From NCBI GenBank assembly GCA_037954235.1, contig JBBMOA010000018.1, positions 7,790,001 to 7,854,000 on the forward strand: DNA of 64,000 nt. The letters run 5' to 3'. Shown here in pieces: positions 13,567 through 27,294 of the stretch. The notes beneath the pieces are model-generated. The model saw nothing but the letters and a program-made list of their open reading frames with translations. It had not been told where the DNA came from and ran no database searches. Position numbers and translations under genes: made by a program. The first letter of the stretch is position 1; each line of letters begins with the position of its first letter. This DNA comes from Aulostomus chinensis (taxonomy: Eukaryota; Chordata; Actinopteri; Syngnathiformes; Aulostomidae).

Positions 13567-16500
13567 AGGGGGGGTGCCCCTGGGTGTCTTTCTGCTTCAG
13601 GTTAGCTAACATGCACAGGCATGTCACTCAAACATTCCACTGATACTCTAAACTTACCAACACACATGACTCGCGTTTGTCAGTTTGTTCCTCTTGAGTT
13701 TCGATTTCCTCCTCGGGGGCGACATGAAATCATGGCGTTTGCATTCTGCGTTTTCAACACTGTCATATGTCTTCAGCGCTCCTCTGGTGTACACGTGTCA
13801 GATGAGCTGGGGCCTGTTTGTAATGCTGTACTATTTGTGTCGTTACTGACAGAGACAGGCTTCAGTCAGCCTTGAGAGTATAGGAGATATGTGTTCAAGG
13901 ATTGGGAGGGGGGGGGGGGGGGGGGGCTCATGTGGATCCAGGCCCCTCTCACTGTCGGGGCTCCAGCAGGCCTCAGCTGCTGATGCTTCTACAAATCAGT
14001 TTGTGTATTTATGTTTTATCAGAAAGTATACAATTTTTGAGGGAGAGGGAGGTGGCGTGAGGGATTTTATGAGGTTCTCTGCATTGCACATGTAGAGGTC
14101 TTGAGATAGAGTCAGCCTGGGGGAAATGTGATAGTGTGAGTTCGGCCCCAGAGCTGGAAAAATGAAAAAAAAAAAAAGAAAACAGCAGGAGGCCAGCGGA
14201 CGAGTTGAGGGATTCTAGTTTTCCTTAAATTGGAATTGGGGAAAAAAACTAAATACTTTAAGTTTATATAAATGAAAATGATCAGAAACCAGACTGTCAT
14301 TTTGCTACATTCCAAATATTATATTGGAATATAAGATATAAAGACTAAAAGCAATGCTCTTTATTGTCGGGCTTCTACAATAATGAACTGCCAACTCAGG
14401 GACTCGTCTGACTGAACATGGCAGAGCAACCTGAAACATTTAAAGGAAACGAAATGTGAAATACACGATTTGTTGCATCAAAGTAGAGAAAACAACAAAA
14501 AAATGATATGACGTGTTGTCAACCTCAACCTTGACATTGCAACCACATCGTCTTTGCATAAGACGGCGCTACAGCCGACGCTGCATGTTAAATAACTTAC
14601 TTCAGCTCTGGTTGAACTCAGTTTCTGTGGCTGCTGCTGAATCTCTCAGCAATGTTATTTTGCAGCTAGGGGTCAATAAAAGTGGCAGCACAAGTGAAGG
14701 AGAAGCCCACGTCCTTTCAGAACTGCAAGCTTACAGTGGGGTCCCCGGTGCGTCGTGTCTTCTGAAACCTTTTTATATTTGCCTTCATATTTTGGCTTTT
14801 ACTGACAGATGTTTTTGACAGCGTAATGTCATATTCTTCCCAGACATCCGTCATCATCATCCCAACATTAATTGCGTTTTTTTTTTGTTTTTTGTTTTTG
14901 TAACCTGGAGTTAAAAAAAACAACTTCCTGGAGCAACTGAATCTTAAGACTATGTTGGTTCTGTCGTTTTGCCTTTGGCAGTGAGAAACAACATGAGCAG
15001 GGATTGTATGAAAACGCTGACGTTCCTGAAGAAGAAAAAAGCTCTATTGTATATTCATGAGTTACTTTGTAGAAATGTATGTATTTCCAAGGTCTTTTGC
15101 TGAAACATCAGGGTGAATGACAAAAAGATATTCACAAATAAACAAAAAACAAAAAGGAAATCCACCGAAGAAGCTCGAGAGCTGCAGTTTTCTTTTCTTC
15201 CCCAGTCACTCAAGGTTCTGCTTCCGCCTGGTAGAGGGAAGTTTGTGTGGAAGCTTGCTGGTGTGTTTATAGTGGCCACCCAGTGAAAGGAGCTTCATCC
15301 AGCTATGGTGGAGTTGGAGCAACATGGAGCACATGAAAGTATGCGCAAGCAAGAGTTTGCAACACAATCCCTGCATGCATAATCAACGCAGCTCAACAGG
15401 GACTGTAGTTTTTCACGCCAGATGTGGAAGCTGGGAAATAAATGAAAATGAGTGACTGCCAGCAGACATAAGGAGCAAACAAGGGAAACGTCCGTGCAAT
15501 TGAAGAGAGAACGCGCTGAATTACTCGGTTAAGTTTGAAATCCCTGTGAAAGTGAATGCACGTTCAACACTGTTGGCGAATGTAAACACCAATCAATATC
15601 CCTGACAAGTCCCTCCCTCATTTGGGAGTCAGACAGAAGCCATTGGAAGTTCTTTTTCACAGGACCTTGTGTCAATCTTCCAAAAAAAATTTTTTTTTTT
15701 TGGTAACTGAAGTTTTTATTAGTTTTGTCATGCACGCATAAGCCCAGCAAGGTTAAGCCGTCCTTATTCTGTGGGCACCTCATTAATGGCATTGCATAAT
15801 GTCAACCTCCAATTAGCCTGAGCACAAGAACAAACTCTCAGCACACAGCGACCCAGTTGTCAACAGTCCTGACTACGTGTGTGAGAGGGACACTTGTTGT
15901 CATGAGTGTGTAGGAGAGGAGTGGATGTATGCACTAGTGTGAAGTTGAGTGTGTGATTGTATGAGTGTGTGAAAAGGTCAGACTCTTCTGCAGCAGGCCA
16001 GTGCCTTTGGTAATAAGGGAGAATTAAGGTCAATGGTGTGTATCTGTATTTGTGCGTGTGTGTGTGGGTGGGTAGCACACAGCATGCACCAAAAATAAAC
16101 ATTAAGAATCTCAGATCAACTCAGCTCACCATTGAGCCCACTGATGGATGCAAGCATACAAAAGATTAATCACTGTTTTTATGTTTTTTTGCATCAAAGT
16201 TCATCAACTTTCTGCTTAGCGGTTGTTTTTTTTCCCACTCTAGACCAGATTACCAGATCATTCAAACAAACAGACTTGCTTGGATTTAATGTTGTCACAA
16301 AGCCAGAAATGATGTCATTACCAAACCCGATTTTTCTGAAGTAAATCCTGTTATGTCGATAACGACTCAGAAGTGGCAGCTGCATGATTCAAACTGACAC
16401 CGTGTTGATGCTGTTTCAGACGGAAAGTTTCACATGTGACAAAATCATAATGAAAGTTCCATTTAAGGAAGTTTATCTCGATTGTAAATCAAGGGTTTTT

Positions 16501-19500
16501 CTGTGTCAGAACTGAAGACAATGTTGAGCACTCAGACATTAACAAAGCGCTACATGGATCCTTCAGCTTTCACCGTGCCTGCTCGGGGCCTCCTGGAGAG
16601 CATTGATGGGGTTAACGAGAAGGATTTCTGCATCACCTGCATGTAAAAATGGACTTTAGCTTATTTTTTGACCTAAAGAAAATAGATGACCAAAATTATC
16701 ATGGGTAACTTCTGATTAAGGGCGGCATGGCTTATAGGTAGAGTGACTGTCTTGTCTAGTAACTGGAGGGTCGCTCATTTGATCCTCTCTTCCCCCCGAT
16801 GGCCATGTCCAAGTATCCTTGAGCAAAATACTGAGCCCCTAATTGCTTCTGATGGCCCTGCGATTGGACTGGTGACCCGTCCTGGATGAACCCCGCCTCT
16901 CACTTAATGTCAGCTGGGATAGGCTCCAGTCCCCGCCGAGACCCCTAACAGATAAGATGGAACTATGGTTTTTACCATTCTAAAGTGTGAATGAGTGATG
17001 GATTTTGCTTTGATTCATCAATCCTTTGACCCTGTCTCAACAATTTCAAACATCTGGTTGTTTCCTGCAGAGGGAGAGACGACCCTGCAGAAGATACGCC
17101 TGTTTATCTGCTCTGATCGGCTGTAATGGCAGCACAGGGCCTGGGTGAATGCAGTAATTTATGGCCTCCTGCGCTTCCAGTCTTGGACCTGCATATGACA
17201 ACTCAGAGCTCCACTATCCACAACACGTCATGGCGGTGAAAGCTCATCGCCCCTCCATGTAACACCATCTCAGACACACAATCGGCTCATTCGCTTGGAC
17301 ATCATTTCGTCACCAGACATAAAATAGCTACCAGCTAAACACCACCACTGCCTCCCTGTTTGTTTCTTTGGAATTTTCCCTGAGTGTTGCAGATGTCCGG
17401 AGGGGTCGACGGAGAAGAAAGAGAGTGTCAGTCAGAGATGGAGAGAAGTATGACAAGGTAGAGGCACCAGAGGAATAGAAGACCTGAGAGGGCAGTGCCA
17501 GTTTTGACAGCTACAGGCCATTAGCACCTTCCGTTGGCAGCAATCCTGAACAGTGAGGACTGCAGTCTTCTCCCAACAGCCCAGTCACGAAGCACAAGGA
17601 TGCAGAGAGACGGAGGGAGAGAGAGAGAGAGAGAGACGCAGATGAAGGGAGAGAGTGAAGAAACCGAGCCATACATTTTGCATGTTCATGCTTCAGTGAA
17701 GCCACGAGGGTGCTCGCCCTCTATCTCGCTGTCCTCATTTAACCCGACAGTGTCGTTCTTGTCTCTCCGTCCTTGAAATATTTTTTGGGATAGAAGAATG
17801 CTGCTTGTTTGAGGGCAGGGTCGACTCCGGAGACTCCCAGTTGATGGCCACACGTGCGAGAACAGCAGTGTATTGAACAAGATGAACGTAACGATCAAGT
17901 TGATTAAGTTTCAACCGCGATATACTGTATCTGTTACAGTGGGTTTAGTAAAGAGTGCATCTTTTGAAACAGGAAACCAGTGATCTATTGATTGTTCCAC
18001 AACAATAAAAACAAATGTACTATCTGTGATACTAGTTTACACACGCCCTCGCTTGGTTTCATGTTTGAGGAACCGACTGTAGGGTGACGATTGATGATCT
18101 GCTTGTGATTTTATGTGTTTTATTTCGCTGACAAATTTTCATTCCTTTTTTCTGTCTCCGCTGTTGCTGGATGCTGCAACACACGTCATCACTGTTAGCG
18201 CACATTCACATACTTCAGCGCATTGCATAGTTTTATCGTTCTTTCACTATTTCTTGATATGATTCTCCATTTTCCCCCTTTTGAATGCCAAATATGAAAC
18301 TGCTGCTTGAGGTATTATACCTCCCTGAAAAGGTATTTGTTGCTGCTTTCATATTTCACACTCCAACTAGCAGCGTATCGCCAGAAAATTTAGGGTGTTG
18401 ACTCTTGTTGTAAGAAACAGAGGGACGCTAACATCTTTAGCCTGAGCTGGAATGCTCAATTTACCTGTGATTAAACTTTAGTAAGCGACTTAAGAGAATG
18501 CGGTCAAAATGAGGTCCCAGCGTAGACGGCTGTGTTGAGGCAGCTGCTCCCTCCCGCTGTAACCGTGTGGAACGTATCGGCTGTGTTGCCGCAGGGTGAA
18601 GAACTCCAGAGAGATAGAGAGAGATAGTAAACTCCACTACTATAGGTGCAGCCTTCTGGCTCTTCATGCTATAGCAGCTCGCTGCTGTAGTATAACGAGC
18701 CAAGGTCAAGACAAAAATTATGTCATAAATCATGTTCATATGTACACACATGCTGGAGAAACATCCACAGCCTCTGTCCATGAAGGTCAAACAACCACTC
18801 AAGTTTAAAGTGAGTGAATATTTGAAACAAGAGGACAAGAGTTCACTTTGTACCCTGTTAGAGCTTCTAATCTTTAAATCTGGAGTGGAAACATTGTGGG
18901 AAGGAAAGAGGACAATGTAGTAGTGTGGGGCATGACTGATTTCTCCAGGCAACCCTCTCGTCTCATTGAATCCACCATTTTGTTAGAATTCCTTTCATGC
19001 AAGTGTGTGCTCAGAGGTTTTCAAAGAGCGCGACGGTTGTCACTATTTTAAGTGAAATGTAGTGGGTGTAGGAAACTTGCTGAATCTGGTAAAAGAGAGA
19101 AACAGCAGCCGCATCTAACACATGTCAGTCATTCCCCCTCACCCAAAATAATTAGCATTCACACGGCTATCAGACACCTCATGTTGCGCTTGATAAAACT
19201 CCCTCAGGCTTCACATATGTGGCTGCGTGTGTGTTAGTGTGTGTGTTTGAGAGAGAGAGAGAGAGAGTGAAAACAGGTGTGCTATCCTCATTTGCCTGGC
19301 TTTGTTTACTTTGCTTGTGGCTATGAGGAGGGTATAATGTGTGGTAGAATGTGCGTGTGTGTTTTATACTGTGGAAGAAGCGGTGTGGACGACAACGCCA
19401 GCTCCTGTGGTGCATCCTCTCTCATACCTGCCACTTACACTCCAGGCTCCAGAGACCCTTGGACCTAAAATTTGTGTGAGTTTGTGCATTTTTGTGTGTA

Positions 19501-22500
19501 GCTTCAAATCACCATCGCCAGCTCACACAATGGCACCACAATGGAGCTGCCTACGACCAGACAGAGCCAAGGGGGGGGCTGAGATGAAAGGATGGTGGGG
19601 GGGAGGGGAGGGGAGGGGGGGCTTGGCTAAGGATGCAGGGAAATTATGTAAGAGAAAAACAACATCGTTTGGTGAAGAGTTGGACTGATTTCCAGAAATT
19701 AGGCAAAGTTGGAGCATTTTACAAAAGATAACACATGTACTTGTTTTTAAACTCAGTTTAACCTGCTAAAAATAGGCTTTTGACTCTTTTCCCATCACCA
19801 GTAGGAAGGTCTGCCCATCTGTTTTGCTTTTGTTTTGTTGCTGTTTTTTTTTCTGAGTGACTTCCTGAAGATGTGCAGTGTTGAAGCCTCCCTGCGAGAC
19901 ATTTCAATCAGTTAATATGTGTTTTTAAAACTTATTTTAGGGCTAACATGAATGCTAAATCCCTCGAAGAAGAACAAGGTTGACTTGATCATCTGCAGCC
20001 ACCGAGTGAGCGAGGTCTTGAAGATTTAAGTACGGTTTGATAAATCGGAATAGCTTCTTGTCAGCGACTGTTGACCATGTTGCACGCTGCCCGTCTGAGA
20101 ATATCCAGGAAAATGGCCGCTACGTAGAACTTCTAGACAATTTTGGGCTTTTTGCTTTCTTTCAAAAAAAGGCAAAAAAAACAATAACGTGAATTAAACT
20201 TTTTTTTGTGACCTCATACAAGTTTTTTTGTCTCGTGCCGCTGGCATCGAACTGCTCTGATGAACTCCTGTCCATATCACAATGAGTGATTTGATCTGAG
20301 AACACGTGCAGTTTGTGCCTCCAGAAAACAAAAGCCGAATATTGATAGATGGGGTTTTTTTCCCCTCAACTGTGAGCGGTACAAATAAAACAGCAGAGCG
20401 CGAGCAGGAGTTTGAAAAGGTCGAAGGTGAAAGTTAGGTGGGGTTGATGGTGTCTGTGGGATAAAGATTAGAAGAAGAGTTAGGACAGCTGAGGAACACG
20501 GGCACCAGGGAGCGGTTCGGACCGGAGAAGTGAGGCGGTTAAAGTGAAGTCTGCTAAATCTTGAGGACGGCTTGGCACCGTGAGATGAGCAGATATGTGC
20601 ACTGCAATCTGATTAGAGGCCAGTTTATCAAACAGTGCCGTTAGTATACGAGAGTGGAACACAGGTGAAGGCCAAAAGGCACATCTCATGGCGCCTTTAG
20701 ACTGAAAGCACAAGCATACATTCAATCACGCACACACACACACACACGTGCACTGTTTGCTAATGTTGTTAATGCTCTCCTGTCCGTTTGTCCTTGTAAG
20801 AGGATGTACCACTTCTCCTTCAGCACCCATCCATCCTGTATTCCAACTCATCGCCAGACGAGAGAGGAGGGGAAAGGATCACATTTCCCAGAGTCATCGC
20901 CGCATAAGTGACATAGGACCCTTAGCCGGCTATCAGTCATAAGCATCTTTCAGCCCAGCCCAATACACAATCTACTCCGCTGTTTCAAGTATTGATTTCA
21001 TACCGATGGGAGCTGCGATCGCCAGCGTGGGGGTGTTTGCCTGGCCATCCTTGTGATAGCTTGGGATGTTATGGCTGTCATGTATGTGGAGCCATTAGTG
21101 CGCTTATGGTATCAGGTCAATTGCTACATCCCTTATTGATGGAGTTCTTGACTGGAAATAAATTGAAGTTGAGGCTGTGTAGATGTGTTATTGACTTAAA
21201 CCGGGTTGTAAAGCACGGAGTACAGCTGCATCATGGTGGGTCTCCATGGTATAGTCTCTGGGTGGGGGTGGGGTCCCTAAAACAGGTTTTTTCAGTACAT
21301 ATTCATGTCATAGTTTAGACATTGACCACCAATAAAGTTGATATTGGGGCAGTTTGCAATTTCTTTATTTACTAACCATTCCAAAAAAAAATCATATTTA
21401 CGAGAATTTTTTTCCTCGCCGTTTCTTAAACAGTACATAGGGAAGGAGAACAAGTGACAACGAATGTTGGCAGGAGCGGACACGTACTGGATATGGCAGG
21501 ATTGAGCCGGAATGGTGGGAAATCCAGAGGAAGTGGGCATGAGGGGATAAATAGAACCCTTCTGTTCAGGGCTCAATGACAAACCCTGCCACTGGTTAAA
21601 ATTGCATCTCATTAGCAGAGATAGCTAGCAACTGTTAATAGCCTACTGAGAGCTAAACTTGATGCAACCTGAGTTAACCTCAACTTATAACAATAAGAGG
21701 TTTAAGAGTCGGTAATCCTGATTGGAGGAGAAAATCACACTTGATAGCCTTCTGCTGCTGTTACATCAATACTCCCAGGATAGGGACAGTGCGATGAATA
21801 TGTGTACATGGAATATATCAAAGTACAGAACAGAGCTTCAAGTATAAACGTGTGTTAATTTAACGTGTTTTTTCTCAATGAAAATTGCCAAACTTACAAG
21901 TCAGAATGTTGAGAACGCGTTTGAGCATCACAAGCTGAGCGTTTTGATCTCCATCTTGGCTACAAAAGAGTTCCACCTGGTCTCTGCTGCAGCTGTTTGA
22001 GCTCCGTGGAACACAGATGTCTGGTAGCTGCCATGGTGGTCCTGTTTCTTTATCGTGTAAATTATTTTTCTTGGATGATCTGTAGTCGCACCTCCCACAA
22101 TATTGTTGGAAAATCATGTCAGTGGCAGGAAAAGAGTTTGTAATGGTGTGATTATACACTTTTAAATCTTTTTTTTTTTTTAAACATCCTCACTGCTCCA
22201 GAACCTGATAATGACGACAAGTTTTGTTAAAAGTGATTTGACCTGGGATAGATTACTGCTGTCAGAGAGTTGCAGAGGTTGGAGGTGGTTATATAAAAGG
22301 TTCTGTCACCTCAGGTTAGTGCTTGGTCCTGATTGATGGACGGAGGAAGTAGGCATCAGAGGAGCGGAGGCTGCGGGGCGGAAGGAGGGGAGAGTCTGTT
22401 TAAGGGGGGATTTGTGGATGAGCCGGAGCCCCCAGTTTCTTTAGGAATAGTGTGGTTTTGGAGCAACTCAGACACAGCCAACACTAATATGGCAAAGTAG

Positions 22501-25500
22501 CAGAGTGGCCAACTTTAGGAGGGAGCGAGAGACCCCGGTGCATTCTGGTTGTTGTATGTTTTCTACCTTTAGAGTGAAAACGAGTACCGCTGCACCTTCT
22601 TGTCTGTTCTCTCTAGTCGTGCTGCATTGGCCCAGTTTTATAACATGACTTTCCTGCAGTGAACTGGACACTTGAGGCAGTTTAACTTGTCTTTCACCTT
22701 TCCAAGATAAAAAAGGAGAACTTTGAGGTTAATTAATTGAAGGGACCGCATTACAAGATATCCTTTAAACATAACCAGACTTCTATGCTTCTATGTAACA
22801 GTACAAGAAGAAGTCCTGAGTGTTGAGTTTTCTCAGTTATCCTTGGAATGGAGTTCTATGACCTGACTGATTTGACTTGTGAATTTCCTCTCAACGCTTT
22901 CGTTCCGTTGATGATTAAAGCTCAAGGATGCTATGTTATGGGATTACTCCCATCAGTGATAGGGTTGGTGGATATTCAGTGCGTTTTGATGTCCTCATTG
23001 CCTTGTCGACCCTTAGCCAGACAGGTTAGCAGAACAACTCCTACGTGCTCTTCATTCCTGGCAGGCTGTTTAATTAAAAATGGCACAGGGAAGTGGTAGA
23101 GACCAGTGCTGTAGCGAGCTGAGGTCACGTCGTGTCTTGTAATGGAAATCTATTTCACCCGTGGCTACACATGACCTCCTCATTTAAATTTTTCATGTAA
23201 ATTGGGTGGCTGTTACCAGGTGGAATCTTGGGTAGAATTATTCAAGGAAAACTTAGAGAACGCACAAATTCTCCCACGACCTTGTAAAATTGTTTTTAGT
23301 TCATGGATATTTATGGCTTTTTATTTGCGTCTGGTGAGCAACATCACAGCTTTGTCTGGTTAAAGAGCATGACAGAAAGTGCAAGAGGATGTGAAAGCCG
23401 GGCTTTTTGGGCTTTTTTTTTTTCTAGTTACTTTAAAAAGTAGAAGCTGAAAGCTGAACAATCAGCCGTAAAAAGTGGCAAGTCGACTGTTGAGCAGAAT
23501 CCTCAGCTGTATTTCTCAGTCTGAGAGATAAGACAATCGTGTCATGCCTCATAAGGCCCTCTCTGTTTGTCTGACTTTGTTTTGAAGGCACGAGGGATGT
23601 GGTTTGCTCCAAAGCAGACAAATTGACAGCTGGACACTTCGTGAAAAGATAAACAGTGACCCAAAGGCAAAGTTGAAAAAATGTGCAAGCCCTGATGTTT
23701 AATAGCGGTTTGTGTGTTGTCCTTTGACCAGCTGATGGGGTAGTGTGCAGCCTTTTTTTGCTAATGTTGCTTTTATGCTTTGCATGCAGGCATCGAGCTG
23801 ACTCAGCATTTGCAAAAGAAAGAAACAGGGACACAAAGTCAGACAGATGGGTGTGTGTGTGGGGGGGGGGGGGGTCTGAACCTCAAACATGCAATTTAAC
23901 CCTCTTTTTCTCAACAGAGCTCCATGTGTATCGCCTTTGTGCTTTCACTATGGACCCTTTGACTCTTGTCAGAAATAAGCACTTTGCTGGAACAAGCAAG
24001 CACCCACAACTTCATCCACCTTCCCTCACGCTCCCATCAACCACGCGCGTCGTGTCTTCTGTGCATTTTCGTACTGTTTCGGGTCGAGTTAAAGCAGGAT
24101 GAGTCACTTTGCGGTGTCCATTGCTTTCCTCATGCAGCAGCAGTGCTACACACTGCGATTGGTGTCCTTCAGACCACCTCTGCACAGCTTAGGAACTGGA
24201 TGTACCAGGCTCACAGTGCAGTAGCTTTCCACTCTCTTCTCCTCCATCAGTGAGCTGGCCATTGCTCTCATCTGCATTCATGATATACATTTTTTTTCCT
24301 CGCTGATGCTCATAATCCACAATGATATTTCCCCGCAGAGTTCATCTTATTTCCCTTTAGTATCAGGTGATGATTGTAAACATAATGCTACTGTTCATAG
24401 AATATTAAATGCTGAAAGCAGCGAATATTAGATAATCTCTTTACAGCTGTTTGGCTGTCTTCTTAATGTTATTGCATTTAATTACAGTAACTGAATTCTG
24501 TTACAGATCTGTTTGGCGTACTGTAAGGTGTTAATTAAATGTGGAACAGCAGAAATACCTTATATAGTTCCTAAAAGTTTTCATGAATTCATTCTTACTG
24601 TTGTTCTTCTCTTCTTTTTTGTGAGTGTTAATTATCAAATTAATTGCATTTTGAACTACTAGAGAACTCATTCAGTTGCAGTGTTTTTGAAATCAAAAGA
24701 GGTGTGGCTAACATTTTCTCTGGTCCGGATTTGGAGTCCCAAGGTCACATGACATGAAAGCTATTGAAGAAAACAAGAATTTTGCAAAACATGAAATGAA
24801 AAAAAGTGTTTATTTTGCATAAAAATATTCATACTGAATGCAGGAGGCAGTAAAGTGCAGTTAAAAGAGGTGTGTCCTGTATTTTCTGCCCCGGACTAAT
24901 ATTGCATACTAACTTCCCAAGGTCACACGACATGAAAGCTTTTTTTTTTTTTTAAAAGAAGAATTTTTGCAGTAGTGAAAATCCAAACTGATTAATTTAG
25001 CAGGACATGAAAACAAAAGTCATTACATTTTACATAAAAATATTAATATGAGGCAGTTATGTGATACTACTACTAATATGTGGTACAGATTTGGAGTCCC
25101 TAGGATACAATTGAGATGATGAGAAAAGATACTTGAGTGTTAGGATGTGCTCTCTGCAATACATCTGTATTACATCTGGGGGTCAAAATATCTGCCTTGT
25201 TTTCTTACTCCATATCAATATTTTGAATGAAAAAAAATGTGTACTAACTGTTGTTAAGCCTTGACAGTAACAAGGCTACTGTAGTTGGAGGGGGGTGGGA
25301 GGGGGCGGTTGACAATATTTTGGGGGGAAGGTTGGGACGCAGGCTTCTTAGTCTCCACAGAACATGTAAGCTCTTAAGCTCTCACGTCTGATAGTTGTAT
25401 GAATGTCAATAGGCTGAGCGTCTGGCAGAGAGGAAACACAACACAAAATGTCTTATCAGGAAAAAAAAACAAGGCTTCCCTCTTCTCATGACCGAGGTAA

Positions 25501-26244
25501 GAGGATCAGGCATCTTTAGTGCTCCACTCAGCCCTCCTTTAAAGGTCCGTGGCCAGTTACCATGTACTTGGATTGACCCCTTGCCATGTCTGCATAGAGG
25601 TTCATGGGTTTAACGAGATGCAGGGATTCCCCAAATCAAGGTCCCCTGCCGTTTGTGACCCAGCAGTCTGGGGAAGACCACAGCAGCTCCGACGACAGAC
25701 GGGAACCCCAGTTATGCAGTTTTAAATGTTGTTCCTCATCTTATTGTTCGTCTGTCTTTTTAATTTACATTTAATCTACCATAACCTAGCATCCAGGAAG
25801 TTCTGCTTGTTAAAAAAAACAACAACAAAACGTTGATAATCAAATTATTCCAATAAGTCGTAAATGTTAGATAATGAAATGAAGTAACGTGACAGGAATT
25901 AAAAATTACAAGATAATGAAAGAAATTTTTGAACTGCTATCAGTTGTATTATATAATTAAAACTATTATTTTTATATGATTTCATGTTTCAGTTGAGTTT
26001 TATTCATGTAGCATCGAATCACAACAATAGTTATCTCACCACACTTACCTACAGAATAGGTTAGAACCACACCCTTTAAATTAAATAAGTTTAAAGAGAC
26101 CCAACAATTCCTCATGTGTGCATATCTGTCACATGACAGCGGCAAGTAAAAAAAAATCCGATTTTATAACCTCAATTTAAAAAGTTTAAACATAAAAAGG
26201 TTATTTTTTTTTCCCTTTTATCACTGGTGGAAATGGGCTTCCAT

Positions 26245-26276
<32 letters not shown>

Positions 26277-27213
26277 ACACACACACCCCTGTTCCATATC
26301 TGACAAACTATTTTTCCTCCATTACCTGATGAGGTCTGCTATCGTCTCCTCTGAACCATATTTGCCTGATCATATCTAAATCTCTGTCTCTTTCTGACAT
26401 TATCCTGTAATTAATGTGTTGACAGTATTCAAAAAGAGAGATAAATTTGGTGTGTTTGGAAGGTCTCTTACCACCCCCCCCACCCCCCCCCCCCCCCCCA
26501 GCTCATAATTTCCCTGTTATCTGTCACAGTCATGTTTGGAAATAAAATAAAATGCGTGAGGCAGTGATGCATCGCTCCCCTGAAGAAAGGTCACTGCTGA
26601 TGAATTTCAATTACTGATGCAGCAGAAATACTGGCGGATGATAGTTATCTGGGTTCAAACGTTGCTAACTGTGTTTTGATTGACAACGTTTTGCGCTGCA
26701 AACTCGTGGAGGCAATAAATGAGGACATGATGCAGATGGAGTTGGTCAGGGTGTCGGCTCTGCTAGGGGAAGCATTTGTAAAATCGATAGGCTGGATGAT
26801 GATCGCTATAGCAGGTAGTCTCTGCTGCTCCGGTTCAGAACTCTGTATGCTTCAGGATTTTTTTGTTTCTTCTTCCTTTAACATACGTAATGTTTGCTCA
26901 CTGATGTCAAGCAGAATCATGCAGCTGCATGCTTTCCCCTGTATCTCTCTTAAATTTGATCAGATTAGGTGCTGAGCGTTTGCTTTACTTGTGTGTGTGT
27001 GTGTGTATATAAAACAAGCATTCCTTGTGTTGTGGAGATATAAATCTGCTTACACTGTCACATTGTGCAGACTCGCCTCCCTTTTTGGGACAAACACAAG
27101 CCTCCATGACATAAATCATTAAGTTTTAGGGTGACAACTTGTCTTAAGGTTAAGGTCAGGCTAGTTTGAGGCTACAAAGCGTTGTGGTTAAGGTTATGAT
27201 TAGGGAAACACAA

Positions 27214-27294
<81 letters not shown>

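Larger units (their letters stand above)
12590..24694. other. Intron 1 stretch with scattered repeats
   Basis: No gene supported. It contains the simple repeats near 13.5, 13.9, 17.6 (GA), 19.25 (GA) and 20.73 (CA) kb, one SINE at 16.7 kb, the G-rich tract at 19.6 kb and a G run at 23.86 kb. The rest is unremarkable. Confidence 0.5.

Noticed and set aside
18461..18952. 163-residue minus-strand frame, the second longest non-repeat frame
   Set aside because: No domain, no recognisable family, no splice or start support; a length expected by chance in 64 kb.
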